Positions 48,138 to 57,286 of a DNA stretch of 64,000 nt are shown piece after piece; within the stretch, counting starts at the first letter, position 1, and each line of letters starts with the position of its first letter. Location: assembly GCA_007751255.1 (NCBI GenBank), contig CP036296.1, forward strand, positions 5,828,001 through 5,892,000, in the 5' to 3' direction. A program made the position numbers and the translations under genes. A model generated the notes under the pieces. It did no database searches. It saw nothing but the letters and a program-made list of their open reading frames with translations, and had not been told where the DNA came from. The stretch is from Engelhardtia mirabilis (GTDB lineage Bacteria; Planctomycetota; UBA1135; GCA-002686595).

Positions 48138-50540
48138 TCAGCGCTCGCTCGGGACCCTCGCGGGGCCGACGCGATCGAAGCCGTTGCCGACGGCTCGGAG
48201 GTAGACGTCCAACCCCTTCGAGCGCCGACGGTCGGTCCAAATGGTCACTAAGTTGCCCCCCAGAATCGCCGTCGCCGGCGAAGTTCGGTTCTCGGAGAAG
48301 TCGGCCTCGCGCTGATTCACGGTCACGCGCGGGCCCAGGTCGAAATCCGCGCTGATGCGCCGGGCGTGGATGTGGTCCTCGCGCGAGATGTCGTCCTCCC
48401 AGACCACGACCCACGATCCGTCGGCCAGGCGCTCGACCTCGGCGTAGTCCTGCTCGGTGGCCTTGACACTGATCGCCAGGGGCGGGCCGGCGGGCTTGCC
48501 ACGCGCGTCGAAGGCGCGCGCGAAGACGTCGCGGGTCGGGCTCTCGTTGCCGGTCCAGGCCAGCAGGAAGCCGCCGTCCGGTCCCGGCGCCGCGGCGGGC
48601 TGCAGGTCCCCGCTGCCGGTCGGCGATGGGTCGAAGTCGAGCTCCGAACCCGTCGGGCGCAGGCCTTCGCCGAGGAAACGCCCGACCAGGAAGCACGGAT
48701 CCTGTTCGGGGCGCACGTCCCACAGGGCGAGCAGGCGACCGTCGTCCAGCAGCGTCAACTCGGGATTGCGGGCCTGGCCGTCGCGCGCGCGGTAGAGCGT
48801 GCGCGGCTTGCCGTCCACGGCGCCCGCCGCGTCGACCTGGACCACGCAGACCTCGCCGCGATCGCGCACGAAGAGCACCGCGAACCCGTCGCCGCGCGCC
48901 GCAACCGCCGCGGGCCAGTTCCCGCCGCAGACCTGGCCCGGATCGAGCTCGATCGCAGCCGTGGGCTTGCCGCCGGCGGGGATCACGCTGGCCACCAGGC
49001 GCGTGTTGCCGACCTCACCGCGCTTCCAAGCGATCAGCGTGGCGGGGCTCGCGCCCCCGGTCACGGCCACCGCGGGGAAGTTCGTGTGCACGCCGGGCGC
49101 CGAGAGTCGCGCCTCGTCCGTCAGGCTGCCGTCGGGCTTCAGGAAGCGGTACCAGATGGCCTCGACACCCTCTCGCCGATCGCTCCAGGCCAGGCAGCAC
49201 AGCTCGCCGTTGGAGGCGATCGAGGCGTCGGTCTGGTCCGAACTGGCGCGATCGCCGTTCCAACGCGTCGAAGCCTGGGGCGGGGGGGCCTCGTCGTCCG
49301 AGGCCAGGGGGAAGCGGCGGTAGAAGACGTCGTCGTCGCCCTCGCGCGCGTCGGTCCAGGCCGCGACCAGGACCTTCCCATTGGCGGCCAGGTGCACCCC
49401 ACGGGGGGCCGCGCCCTCCTCAGACGGGAAGGCGGTCGTCTCCAGCGGCCCCTCGCCGTCGTGCGCGTAGTAGCGCAGCTCGAAGGCAGCCCGATCTCCC
49501 GGCTTCGACCACTCGAGCGCCACCGCCACGCGCTCGCCGATCGACGCGGCGTCGATGCGCGCGACATCGCGCGGGAACTCGAGTTCGCGCTCGAGGTCGA
49601 GCCCAGCGTCGACGAAGGCCACGACCGGCCGGGATTTGTGCGAGCCGACCAACCACCAGCCGTCGCTCGAGCGGTCGGGGAAGGCGCGCTCGATGCCATC
49701 CAGCTTGACCGTGCGGATGCGGCCCGTGGAGTGGGCGTCGCTCCACAGGGTGACGCCACGATCGGAGGGCCAGGCGATCAACGCGCCACCCTCGGGCCGC
49801 ATGGCCGCCACGGCGCTGCCGGTGGGCGCGGGCGCGCCGGTCGAGGGGCTGAAGGGCTCACCCACCCGCTCGGGCTGGAACTTGCCGTCGCGCTGCTGCG
49901 CGCCGCGGCGAAAGCGCTGGGCCAGAAGGCCATCGCCCTCGACCCACACCACCAAACCGCTCCCAACGCCGTCGATCGCCAGGCCGGGGACGCTCGCCCC
50001 GCTGCCCCGACCGCCATCGGAGGCGCCGCGCGCCGAGCCGCCGGCCGATCGATCCCGGGCCGCCCCGGCACCCACCGGCAGGGGCGCGGAGGCGAAGCCC
50101 AGCTCGCCGGCGAAGGGGCGCAGCATGGTTTGAAGCGCCTTGCCGCTGGCGCCGAACCAGGCCACGGCGCCCGTGAAGCCCCCGCCCAGTGCCACCACCG
50201 GGTCGAACTGCCGCGAGGTCTGCTGGGTGGCGACGGACTCCTCGAAGTCGATCCGCTCGCCGTCGGCGGTCAGCTCGCCGAGCACCAGGCCGAGGTTCCC
50301 GAAGCGGGTGTCGCGCCAGACCGCGGCGAAGCCCTCCTCGCCGGCGGCCAGGGTCATCAGGATCTGCTCGGCCCCCCCGAGCTCGTCCCCGTGAACCAGC
50401 AGATCATCGATAACCACGTCCGCCGGCTGGGGATAGACGGTTCCGAAGACGCCCTTCTCCTGCCACCCGTCGTCGACCTGGGGGCCACAGTTGAGGGTCG
50501 GGACGAGGGTCAGGAGCAGGGCCAGGGCGGTGGTGAGCAT
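48138..50540 (-). CDS. Large secreted propeller-like protein
   Basis: From the ATG at 50540 the product has 800 residues. A signal peptide (LTTALALLLTLVPTLNC) precedes a C that could be a lipobox. The body is built of strand-like repeats with recurring VVWVEG/AWTDAREG/AWSDRREG/VVWEDD segments at blade ends. This points to a beta-propeller of the sialidase or exported-hypothetical type. No catalytic motif is visible. The upstream divergent gene encodes an acidic secreted protein. Confidence 0.68.
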   Translation of the reverse strand: MLTTALALLLTLVPTLNCGPQVDDGWQEKGVFGTVYPQPADVVIDDLLVHGDELGGAEQILMTLAAGEEGFAAVWRDTRFGNLGLVLGELTADGERIDFEESVATQQTSRQFDPVVALGGGFTGAVAWFGASGKALQTMLRPFAGELGFASAPLPVGAGAARDRSAGGSARGASDGGRGSGASVPGLAIDGVGSGLVVWVEGDGLLAQRFRRGAQQRDGKFQPERVGEPFSPSTGAPAPTGSAVAAMRPEGGALIAWPSDRGVTLWSDAHSTGRIRTVKLDGIERAFPDRSSDGWWLVGSHKSRPVVAFVDAGLDLERELEFPRDVARIDAASIGERVAVALEWSKPGDRAAFELRYYAHDGEGPLETTAFPSEEGAAPRGVHLAANGKVLVAAWTDAREGDDDVFYRRFPLASDDEAPPPQASTRWNGDRASSDQTDASIASNGELCCLAWSDRREGVEAIWYRFLKPDGSLTDEARLSAPGVHTNFPAVAVTGGASPATLIAWKRGEVGNTRLVASVIPAGGKPTAAIELDPGQVCGGNWPAAVAARGDGFAVLFVRDRGEVCVVQVDAAGAVDGKPRTLYRARDGQARNPELTLLDDGRLLALWDVRPEQDPCFLVGRFLGEGLRPTGSELDFDPSPTGSGDLQPAAAPGPDGGFLLAWTGNESPTRDVFARAFDARGKPAGPPLAISVKATEQDYAEVERLADGSWVVVWEDDISREDHIHARRISADFDLGPRVTVNQREADFSENRTSPATAILGGNLVTIWTDRRRSKGLDVYLRAVGNGFDRVGPARVPSER

Positions 50541-51079
50541 GTCGGGACGGGTCTTCGGTGACGCGGGCGGAGGCGGGGGGCCGGGCGATGCTACGCCAGC
50601 CCCTCGGAAGCGAACCTCGTCGGCCCTATGGGCCACGGAAGCTCGAATTGTTCGGTCTGCACCCGAGGGTGACCGTAGAGAGCCCCCTCGCACCTATAAT
50701 CCCCCGCCCCGAAACGGCCCCGGTGGGCCCAGGCGGGCCAGGGAGCCCCTAGATGGGCCCTCGGGCCCCGCTGGAGTCCCAATCCCCTGGAATCAGCACC
50801 GCCGTCCTGCGTAACGGCCGAGGTCCGCGCGACCCCGTCCGCCCCAGGGCCACGCGACGCCCCCCCATCGAGGCCTCCGGCCAGAACCACTCCCTTTCGC
50901 CTGCCACGCCCGTCGGCCACTGCCGCGCCGATGGGAGCGCACCGGTCATCCGTCACCGGCGCGGTCTATCCGACAACCGTCGCACACCCACTGGGCTCGT
51001 GAGCCCACCGGCCAGCGCAAGTCGGCATCCGACCGAGGCACGTCCAACCGCTCCCATCGAGCACCGCAACCTATCCTCC
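50541..51079. other. Divergent intergenic region
   Basis: This 539-bp region separates two divergent secreted-protein genes. A perfect TATAAT lies at 50695-50700 but without a good -35 at the usual spacing. The 14-mer gcaacctatcctcc (51066-51079) ends right at the downstream ATG and also occurs at 4670. Several short GC-rich palindromes are present. I see no RNA gene. Confidence 0.4.
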
Positions 51080-52144
51080 ATGAACTACACCAAGCCTGCC
51101 CTCCTGGCCGCGCTCGGCGCCCCCTTCCTGCTCGGCCTCGCGTTGCCGAGCGAGATGATCAAGTTCCAGACCCCCGAAGGTCTGGTCCTCAAGAAGACCT
51201 TCTCGAACACGAGCGAGATGACGCTCGACGAGATGGACATGCTCATGAACGGCGAGCCCCTGCCGTTCCCGATGGACATGGACATCACCGTCTCCACCGA
51301 CCAGACGGTCGTGGTCACCGACACCCTCGGCACCGTCCGCGGCGGTCACCCGATCAAGGTCGAGCGCACCTTCGATTCCCTTACGTCCGACTCCGTCTCG
51401 TCCATGTCGTCCTCGATGATGGGCGACGAAGAAATGGAAGCCAACGGCACGAGCGAGCTCGAAGGCCTCTCGGTCGTGTTCACCTGGGACGACGACGAGG
51501 GTGAGTTCACGGTCGCCTTCGCCGAGGATTCCGAGGGCGACGAGGATCTGCTCGAGGGCCTCAAGGAGGACATGGACCTGCGCGTGCTGCTGCCCGCGGG
51601 CGACGTCAGCGAGGGCGAGAGCTGGTCGATCGACCCGAGCCTGATGATCTCGGTCCTGGCCCCCGGCGGCAACCTGCAGATCGTGCCCGAAGACACCGAG
51701 ATGGGTGGCATGGGCATGCCCGGCGGCAGCATGAACCTCGAGCAGATGCTCGGCGAGCTCGACGGTGAAGTCACCGGCAAGCTGGTCGGCCTGCGCGACG
51801 TGGACGACTCCAAGATCGCGGTGATCGCGATCACCCTCGAGATCGAGTCGACCAACGACTTGACCGAGTTCATGCGCGAGATGATGGAGAGTGTCGAGCT
51901 GCCGCCCGAGGCGGGTTCGATGGAGATCGAGTCGTTCGACGTCGAAATGTCGATCGCGGGCGAGGGCGAGCTGCTGTGGGACATCACCCACGGCCACTTC
52001 CTCGAGCTCAACATCTCGACCGAGATGGATAGCACGATGGACCAGGCCATGTCGATGTCGATGGGGCCCGAGTCGATGACCATGGAGCAGTCGATGGTCT
52101 TCTCCGCGACTGGCAACCTGGCCTACACCGCCGAGCGCCAGTAG
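51080..52144 (+). CDS. Acidic secreted protein A (tandem paralogue)
   Basis: I start at the ATG at 51080 (MNYTKPALLAA), which gives a signal peptide ending near LALPS; 354 residues. The mature protein is highly acidic and Met-rich, with long DE stretches. The block VVFTWDDDEGEF, then AFAEDSEGD, then LLPAGDV is shared with the next gene. A C-terminal ELLWDI motif is also shared. I recognise no domain; it resembles secreted hypothetical proteins seen in planctomycete-like genomes. Acidity suggests metal or polycation binding. Confidence 0.68.
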   Translation: MNYTKPALLAALGAPFLLGLALPSEMIKFQTPEGLVLKKTFSNTSEMTLDEMDMLMNGEPLPFPMDMDITVSTDQTVVVTDTLGTVRGGHPIKVERTFDSLTSDSVSSMSSSMMGDEEMEANGTSELEGLSVVFTWDDDEGEFTVAFAEDSEGDEDLLEGLKEDMDLRVLLPAGDVSEGESWSIDPSLMISVLAPGGNLQIVPEDTEMGGMGMPGGSMNLEQMLGELDGEVTGKLVGLRDVDDSKIAVIAITLEIESTNDLTEFMREMMESVELPPEAGSMEIESFDVEMSIAGEGELLWDITHGHFLELNISTEMDSTMDQAMSMSMGPESMTMEQSMVFSATGNLAYTAERQ

Positions 52145-52178
52145 TCACCCCAGCCATCACCACAGCGGGAGATTGAAC

Positions 52179-53267
52179 ATGAACCACAAGCTACTACTCC
52201 TGCCGACCGCCTGTGTCGGCCTGGGTCTCGCCGGTTGGCGCGTCGCCGGGGACCAAGTCGCCTTCGGCCCGAGCGACGGGACGACGGTCACCAAGACCTT
52301 CTCGAACGAGTTCGAGATGGAACTCGACGACTTCTCGATGATCGTCGGGGGCCAGGACATCGGGGCGATGCTCGGCACGCCCGAGATGAACATCTCCTCG
52401 AGCTCCGAGATCACCTTCACCGACGAGTACGGCGGGGTGGCGGACGGTCGACCGAGCAAGCTGACACGGACCTTCGGCGACCTCTCCTCCGAGGTCGTGG
52501 CCGCCTTCGAGATGATGGGCGAGTCACAGGAGGACGGCAGCGAGATGTCCAGCCCGATGGAGGGCATCGCGGTCGTGTTCACCTGGAACGAGGAATCCGA
52601 TGACTTCGACGTCGCCTTCGCCGAGGACTCGGAGGGCGACGACGCGCTGCTCGAGGGCCTGACCGAGGACACCGACCTGCGCCAGCTGCTGCCCGCCGGC
52701 GAAGTCGAAGTGGACGCGACCTGGGACTTCTCTCCGAAGATCCTCCAGGGGCTGCTGCTGCCCGGCGGCGACCTGTCCTGGGAGACCGAGGACATGCCCG
52801 ACGCGGACATGGCGGAGTTCGAGGAGATGTTCTCCGAGTTCACCGACGAAGCCATGTCCCTGGGCGAGGGGCTGATGGACGGCACGGGGACCGCGACCTA
52901 CCGCGGTACGCGCGAGATCGATGGCCGCCAGGTCGCGGTGATCGGGCTCGAGGTCGAGATCGGCTCGTCCGCGGACTTCTCGCGCCTGCTCACCAACATT
53001 GCCGAGCGCGCATTGGAGCAGGAGGACGTTCCGGACGACGCCGAAGTCGACATCCAGACCGCCGACGTCTCCCTCGACGTCGAGGCCGAGGGCGAGTTGC
53101 TCTGGGACCTCGCCACGGGGACACCGTTGAGCCTGACCATGTCGGGTGACTTCGACGTCGCCCTCGACGTCAGCGTGACCGCCGCCGGCGATGGTGAGGA
53201 GATGGACTTCGAGGCCAGCGTGGCCATGAGCGGTCCGTTCACCTCGAGCCTCACGACCTCGCGCTGA
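52179..53267 (+). CDS. Acidic secreted protein B (tandem paralogue)
   Basis: GGGAG lies 8 nt before the ATG at 52179, so this start is chosen over an in-frame TTG six bases upstream. The 362-residue product has a signal peptide and the same acidic core as its neighbour: VVFTWNEESDDF, AFAEDSEGDDALLEGL, LRQLLPAGEVE. It is 34 nt downstream of the paralogue and so probably cotranscribed. Overall similarity is moderate, implying an old duplication. Its role is unknown. Confidence 0.68.
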   Translation: MNHKLLLLPTACVGLGLAGWRVAGDQVAFGPSDGTTVTKTFSNEFEMELDDFSMIVGGQDIGAMLGTPEMNISSSSEITFTDEYGGVADGRPSKLTRTFGDLSSEVVAAFEMMGESQEDGSEMSSPMEGIAVVFTWNEESDDFDVAFAEDSEGDDALLEGLTEDTDLRQLLPAGEVEVDATWDFSPKILQGLLLPGGDLSWETEDMPDADMAEFEEMFSEFTDEAMSLGEGLMDGTGTATYRGTREIDGRQVAVIGLEVEIGSSADFSRLLTNIAERALEQEDVPDDAEVDIQTADVSLDVEAEGELLWDLATGTPLSLTMSGDFDVALDVSVTAAGDGEEMDFEASVAMSGPFTSSLTTSR

Positions 53268-53315
53268 GTTGGTCCGGGCAGTCGGACTCCCCCGCGGGTC
53301 CGACGCCAGAACGGT

Positions 53316-53351
53316 AGCGGCGGCCAATCGCAATCGCGGTCGGCCGCCGCT
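53316..53351. terminator. Terminator-like hairpin after the acidic pair
   Basis: A 10-bp GC-rich stem (53316-53325 with 53342-53351) follows the second acidic gene and precedes the DUF309 gene. No T-run is present. Confidence 0.5.
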
Positions 53352-53365
53352 CGCCGTTCGGTAGG

Positions 53366-53845
53366 GTGACTCCCCGCGTGCAGCCTGCCCTGTTCCTACC
53401 CGACCTCCCGCTCCCCGACACCGCCTACCGGCCGGGTCACTCCGGGCGCCCGAGCCCCGAGTTCGACGCGCAGCTCCCCTGCCCGCGCGGCGACGACTGG
53501 AGGGCCTGTCGTCCCTACCTGCGCGGTATCGACCTCTACAACCACGGCTTCCCCTGGGAGGCCCACGAGGTCTGGGAGTCGATCTGGCACACGGCGCGCC
53601 GCGATCCGGAGCTGGCTCGACAGGCCTCGCTCCTGCGAGGGTTGATCCAACTGGCGGCGGTTCGAGTCTTGCTTCGCGATGGCCGCCCCCGGGGAGCTGA
53701 GCGCGTGGCCGGACGCGCCCGACGCAACTTCGAGCGGCTCCGCGAGACGCAGCTGTGGGGCCTCGATGCGGCGCAGCTCGAAAGGGTCGCGGCGCGGCTG
53801 GCTGAGGGCGAGACCACGACCACGCCGCCCCTCGATCCGCGCTGA
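53366..53845 (+). CDS. DUF309 family protein
   Basis: The 159-residue product starts at a GTG (53366); another GTG lies four codons on. The core GIDLYNHGFPWEAHEVWESIW is the diagnostic DUF309 helix. It is followed by LLRGLIQLAAVRV and a C-terminal Arg-rich helix region. The family is small, helical and of unknown function; conserved His/Glu/Trp residues hint at a metal or small-molecule site. It converges on the pyroglutamyl peptidase gene with an 8-bp gap. Confidence 0.8.
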   Translation: MTPRVQPALFLPDLPLPDTAYRPGHSGRPSPEFDAQLPCPRGDDWRACRPYLRGIDLYNHGFPWEAHEVWESIWHTARRDPELARQASLLRGLIQLAAVRVLLRDGRPRGAERVAGRARRNFERLRETQLWGLDAAQLERVAARLAEGETTTTPPLDPR

Positions 53846-53853
53846 GGGCCGGC

Positions 53854-54438
53854 TCAGTCCAAGGCCCGCAGCAGCGCCTCGAAGGGCGCTCGCAGGCGTC
53901 CGGTCGAGCACAGCTCCAGGGGCGGCACGTGCACGAAGAGCGCCGGCAGACCCAACTCGCGGCCGCGCAAGAGGGTGTGGAAGCAGGCGCGCTCGCACAC
54001 GTAGCCCCCGGCGTCGTCGGAGATCCAGGCCTCGAGGTCGCCCGCGCCCTGCGCCTTCACGCGCAGGGTCTCCAGGTCGACTGTGGTGGCGAGCTCGTCG
54101 GGCAGGCCGGCCTCGAGGGGCTCGTCGTCGGCCCGACGCCCGACGTTGTCGGTGCGCTCGGAGCCCTCGCCGCCCAGGCGGCGAGCCCGGCGCTCGATGC
54201 GCAGGCTCTCGGCGCGGTGCACCCCGGTGGCCACCAGGGCCCGCGCCCCCCGGCCCGGGCCGCGCAACAGCTCGTCGAGCGCGGCGCCGACCCGTCCGAA
54301 CTCCACCGGCAGGACACCTCCGACGAGGGCCAGGCCCGCCGGCGGCCGAGCCAAGAGGTCCTCGACCAGGCGCTGGCTGCCGTTCTCGTCGACCTTGCCG
54401 AAGGGGCCGAAGCCGGTGATCAGGATCGGGGCAGTCAT
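53854..54438 (-). CDS. Pyroglutamyl peptidase I-like (peptidase C15) protein
   Basis: The 194-residue product begins ILITGFGPFGKVDENGSQ, the standard opening of the C15 family. The catalytic triad is recognisable: Glu in HRAESLRIERRA, Cys in GGYVCERACF and His in ALFVHVPP. It would remove N-terminal pyroglutamate from peptides in the cytoplasm. The N-terminal half has a few unusual substitutions, for example an Arg-rich ARRLGGEG, so the specificity may differ. It overlaps nothing and has its own start 99 bp from the divergent adhesin-like gene. Confidence 0.82.
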   Translation of the reverse strand: MTAPILITGFGPFGKVDENGSQRLVEDLLARPPAGLALVGGVLPVEFGRVGAALDELLRGPGRGARALVATGVHRAESLRIERRARRLGGEGSERTDNVGRRADDEPLEAGLPDELATTVDLETLRVKAQGAGDLEAWISDDAGGYVCERACFHTLLRGRELGLPALFVHVPPLELCSTGRLRAPFEALLRALD

Positions 54439-54537
54439 CTGGAACCGAAGTCGGCCCGCAAGCGTAACGGTCGGTGGTCCTTCCCCAATCATGGGCTGGC
54501 CCGATCGATCCCGCCCCCGCGAGCCCCCCGACCTGTC

Positions 54538-55332
54538 ATGGCCCAAACGACCCCCGACTCCGCCCTGCGCCGCTTCTCCCGCTCCTTCGATCGCCTCGCA
54601 TTGCGCTCGGCGGCGCTGTTGGTGGCGCTGGGAATCGCGGCCTGCGTCTCCGGCCACGGCGGCCACTGGCATATCGGGCACCACCTCGACCACGAGCGCC
54701 AGATCAGCTTCGACCCCGAGTTGGACTCGAGCGTGGAGCTCACCCTCGAACTGGACGCCGGCGAGGTCCGCGTGGTCCGGGTCGACGGTCCGAGTCGCTT
54801 GGTGGCGACGGTGCACGAGGAGATCCCCGGCTCGGCCGACCTGCACTTCGAGGGCGGGCACCTGATGCTGACCACCCAGGGCAAGGACGAGGCCATGGTC
54901 GGCGAACTGCTGCTGGAGCTCTCGCACGGCGTCGAATCGATGACGATCAACATCGGCGCCGGGGAGCTCTTGGTGGACGGGATCGACGTGCGTCGGGGCC
55001 TGGTCCTGGCCACCGGTGCGGGGGAGATCACCCTGCGGGACGTGGGCGCGCCGCGCATGGTCGACATCAGCCAGGGGGCCGGGGACCTCGAGCTGCGCGG
55101 CTTCGAGACCGAGCACCTCAATGTCGACCTCGGTGCCGGCAGCGCCGACCTGCACGACCTGTGGGTCGGCCTGCTCGAGATCGACTCGGGGATCGGCTCG
55201 ATCTCGATCGTGGACTGCACCATCGACGACCTGCGGGCCGACGCCGGCATCGGCGACATCGACGTGCGCGCGAGCGACGTGCGCACGCACTCGATCGACT
55301 CGGGGATCGGGTCGGTCAGCCTGGGCCAGTAG
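54538..55332 (+). CDS. DUF4097-like auto-adhesin lipoprotein
   Basis: From the ATG at 54538 the product has 264 residues. The leader ends ALGIAACVS (lipobox). The mature part is a run of beta-helix-like strands with the pattern GAGE/GAGD/GIGS every 20 residues or so (INIGAGELLVDG, GAGEITLRDVGAP, GAGDLELRGF, GIGSISIVD, GIGDIDVRA). This is typical of DUF4097/putative adhesin right-handed beta-solenoids. It is likely exposed outside the membrane. A His-rich start (HGGHWHIGHHLDH) may bind metal. Confidence 0.75.
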   Translation: MAQTTPDSALRRFSRSFDRLALRSAALLVALGIAACVSGHGGHWHIGHHLDHERQISFDPELDSSVELTLELDAGEVRVVRVDGPSRLVATVHEEIPGSADLHFEGGHLMLTTQGKDEAMVGELLLELSHGVESMTINIGAGELLVDGIDVRRGLVLATGAGEITLRDVGAPRMVDISQGAGDLELRGFETEHLNVDLGAGSADLHDLWVGLLEIDSGIGSISIVDCTIDDLRADAGIGDIDVRASDVRTHSIDSGIGSVSLGQ

Positions 55333-55538
55333 CGCGGCGAGGGGCCGCGACCACAGGGCCGGGATCGAGGGGAGCGGGCTCCCGGAGTTCGCCCACCGGC
55401 CCGATCGGGTCCGGGGCCTCGGACCCGAGGCGACTCCGCGGGCGTCCGGTCGCTCCCCGACCGGCCCCCGCGTAGACTACGCGGCTCGCGCCCGGACGGA
55501 CCACGCCCGGGGACCACCGCAGCCGCACGCGCCACGCC

Positions 55539-56912
55539 ATGAGCTCCAAGGAACCGGTCCTGATCGCCAACGGACAGGGCTTCTGGGGAGATTCCATCCT
55601 CGGACCCGTCCGCCTCGTCAAAGAGGGGCCGCTCCACTACCTGACCCTCGACTACCTGGCCGAGGTCACGCTCAGCATCATGCAGAAGCTGCGTGGCCGG
55701 GACCCGAGCAAGGGTTACGCCACCGACTTCGTGGCGATGCTCGATCGGATCCTTCCGGAGGCGATCGAGAAGGGCGTCAAGATCGTCGCCAACGCCGGCG
55801 GCGTGAACCCCCAGGCCTGCCGCGCGGCGGTCTTCGAAGTGCTTCGCAAGCACGGGCTGACCGGCGTCAAGGTCGCCACCGTCGAAGGCGACGACATCCT
55901 GGCGGACCTGGACGCACTGCTCGCCGCCGGCGAGACCTTCAGGAACATGGACACCGGCGCGGACCTGGCTGCGGTGCGCGCCGCGGTGACCAGCGCCAAC
56001 GTCTACCTGGGTGCCTTCCCGATCGCCGAGGCCCTGGACCAGGGCGCGCAGATCGTGATCACCGGACGCGGCACGGACCCGGGTCTCGTGCTGGGCCCGA
56101 TGATCCACGAGTTCGGCTGGGGCCCCGCGGACCTGGACAAGCTCGCGGCCGGAACGGTCGCGGGGCACATCGTCGAGTGCGGCGCCCAGTGCACCGGCGG
56201 CAACTACACCGACTGGCGCAAGATCCCCGACATGGCCATGGTCGGCTACCCGGTGATCGAGGCCCACGCGGACGGCACCTTCGCCGTGACGAAGCACGAG
56301 GGCACCGGCGGCCTGGTGGACGTGGACACGGTCACCCACCAACTCGCCTACGAGATGGGCGACCCGGCCAACTACATCACGCCCGACGTGATCGCCGACT
56401 TCACCTCGATCCGACTCGAGCAGGAGCGCCCCAATCGCGTGCGGGTGACCGGCGCCGTGGGTCGCCCGGCGACGCCGACCTACAAGGTGTCGCTCAGCTA
56501 CCAGGACGGTTGGAAGTCGACCGGGCAACTGACCGTCAGCGGCCCCGATGCCCTGGCCAAGGCCCAACTGTGCGCCGACATCGTCTGGAAGCGCCTGGCC
56601 TACGACGGCTACGAGTACGGACCCGACGAACGCATGGTCGAGTTCGTGGGCGCCAACGTGTGTCACGAGGGCATCGCGATTCAGGAAGCGACCCAGGCCT
56701 CGGAGGTCGTGCTGCGGATGGGCGTCAAGGGGCCGGACCGCGCGAAGGTCGAGCGCTTCGGCAGCGAGCTCGTGCCCCTGGTGACCAGCGGCCCCCCCGG
56801 GGTCACCGGCTTCGCCGGCGGGCGCCCCAAGGCGACCGAGATCATCGGCTTCTGGCCGGCGCTCGTGAACAAGGACCGCATCCGCACCAAGGTCACCGTC
56901 GAGAGCGTCTGA
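55539..56912 (+). CDS. AtuA-like protein (acyclic terpene utilisation family, DUF1446)
   Basis: The 457-residue product contains the AtuA/DUF1446 core: IANGQGFWGDS, KIVANAGGVNPQAC, IVITGRGTDPGLVLGPM, GHIVECGAQCTGGNYTDW and the C-terminal GRPKATEIIGFWP. In pseudomonads AtuA is needed for growth on citronellol, but its exact reaction is not established. It begins an operon: a 26-bp gap to a C-terminal AtuA-like gene and then a phosphotransacetylase. This suggests breakdown of an acyl compound to acetyl-CoA. Confidence 0.85.
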   Translation: MSSKEPVLIANGQGFWGDSILGPVRLVKEGPLHYLTLDYLAEVTLSIMQKLRGRDPSKGYATDFVAMLDRILPEAIEKGVKIVANAGGVNPQACRAAVFEVLRKHGLTGVKVATVEGDDILADLDALLAAGETFRNMDTGADLAAVRAAVTSANVYLGAFPIAEALDQGAQIVITGRGTDPGLVLGPMIHEFGWGPADLDKLAAGTVAGHIVECGAQCTGGNYTDWRKIPDMAMVGYPVIEAHADGTFAVTKHEGTGGLVDVDTVTHQLAYEMGDPANYITPDVIADFTSIRLEQERPNRVRVTGAVGRPATPTYKVSLSYQDGWKSTGQLTVSGPDALAKAQLCADIVWKRLAYDGYEYGPDERMVEFVGANVCHEGIAIQEATQASEVVLRMGVKGPDRAKVERFGSELVPLVTSGPPGVTGFAGGRPKATEIIGFWPALVNKDRIRTKVTVESV

Positions 56913-56938
56913 CGCCCTCCAGCCCCCCGAGCCGAACC

Positions 56939-57286
56939 ATGCCTAAGGTCCTTCTGAACCGCATCGCTGCCGCCCGCTCCGGCGACAAGGGCGAGGGCTC
57001 CAACGTCGGGATCCTGGCCCGCTCCCAGGCGGCCTACGAGTTCCTCGAGCGCGAGCTGACCTGCGAGCGGATGCGCGAGCACTTCGCAGCGATCAACCCG
57101 GGCGGAGTCGTGCGCTACGACGCGCCCAACATCCGCGTGCTGAACTTCATCCTCGCCGACAGCCTCGGCGGCGGCGGCTCGGCCTCGCTCAAGACCGACG
57201 CCCAGGGCAAGACCCACGGGCTGGCGGCCCTGCGGATGGAGCTCGACGTGCCCCAGGCCGTGCTCGACGCCACGCCGGAGGCGTGA
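56939..57286 (+). CDS. AtuA C-terminal-domain-like protein
   Basis: The 115-residue product reads [19 protein letters not shown] at residues 10-28 and [20 protein letters not shown], the small C-terminal domain that is fused to AtuA in other bacteria. Here it is a separate gene, 26 nt after the AtuA-like gene. Its stop overlaps the GTG of the phosphotransacetylase gene. It is probably a subunit of the same complex. Confidence 0.8.
   Translation: MPKVLLNRIAAARSGDKGEGSNVGILARSQAAYEFLERELTCERMREHFAAINPGGVVRYDAPNIRVLNFILADSLGGGGSASLKTDAQGKTHGLAALRMELDVPQAVLDATPEA

Noticed and set aside
54489..56666. 725-residue minus-strand frame
   Set aside because: It is antisense to the adhesin-like lipoprotein and AtuA-like genes, both of which have clear family motifs.
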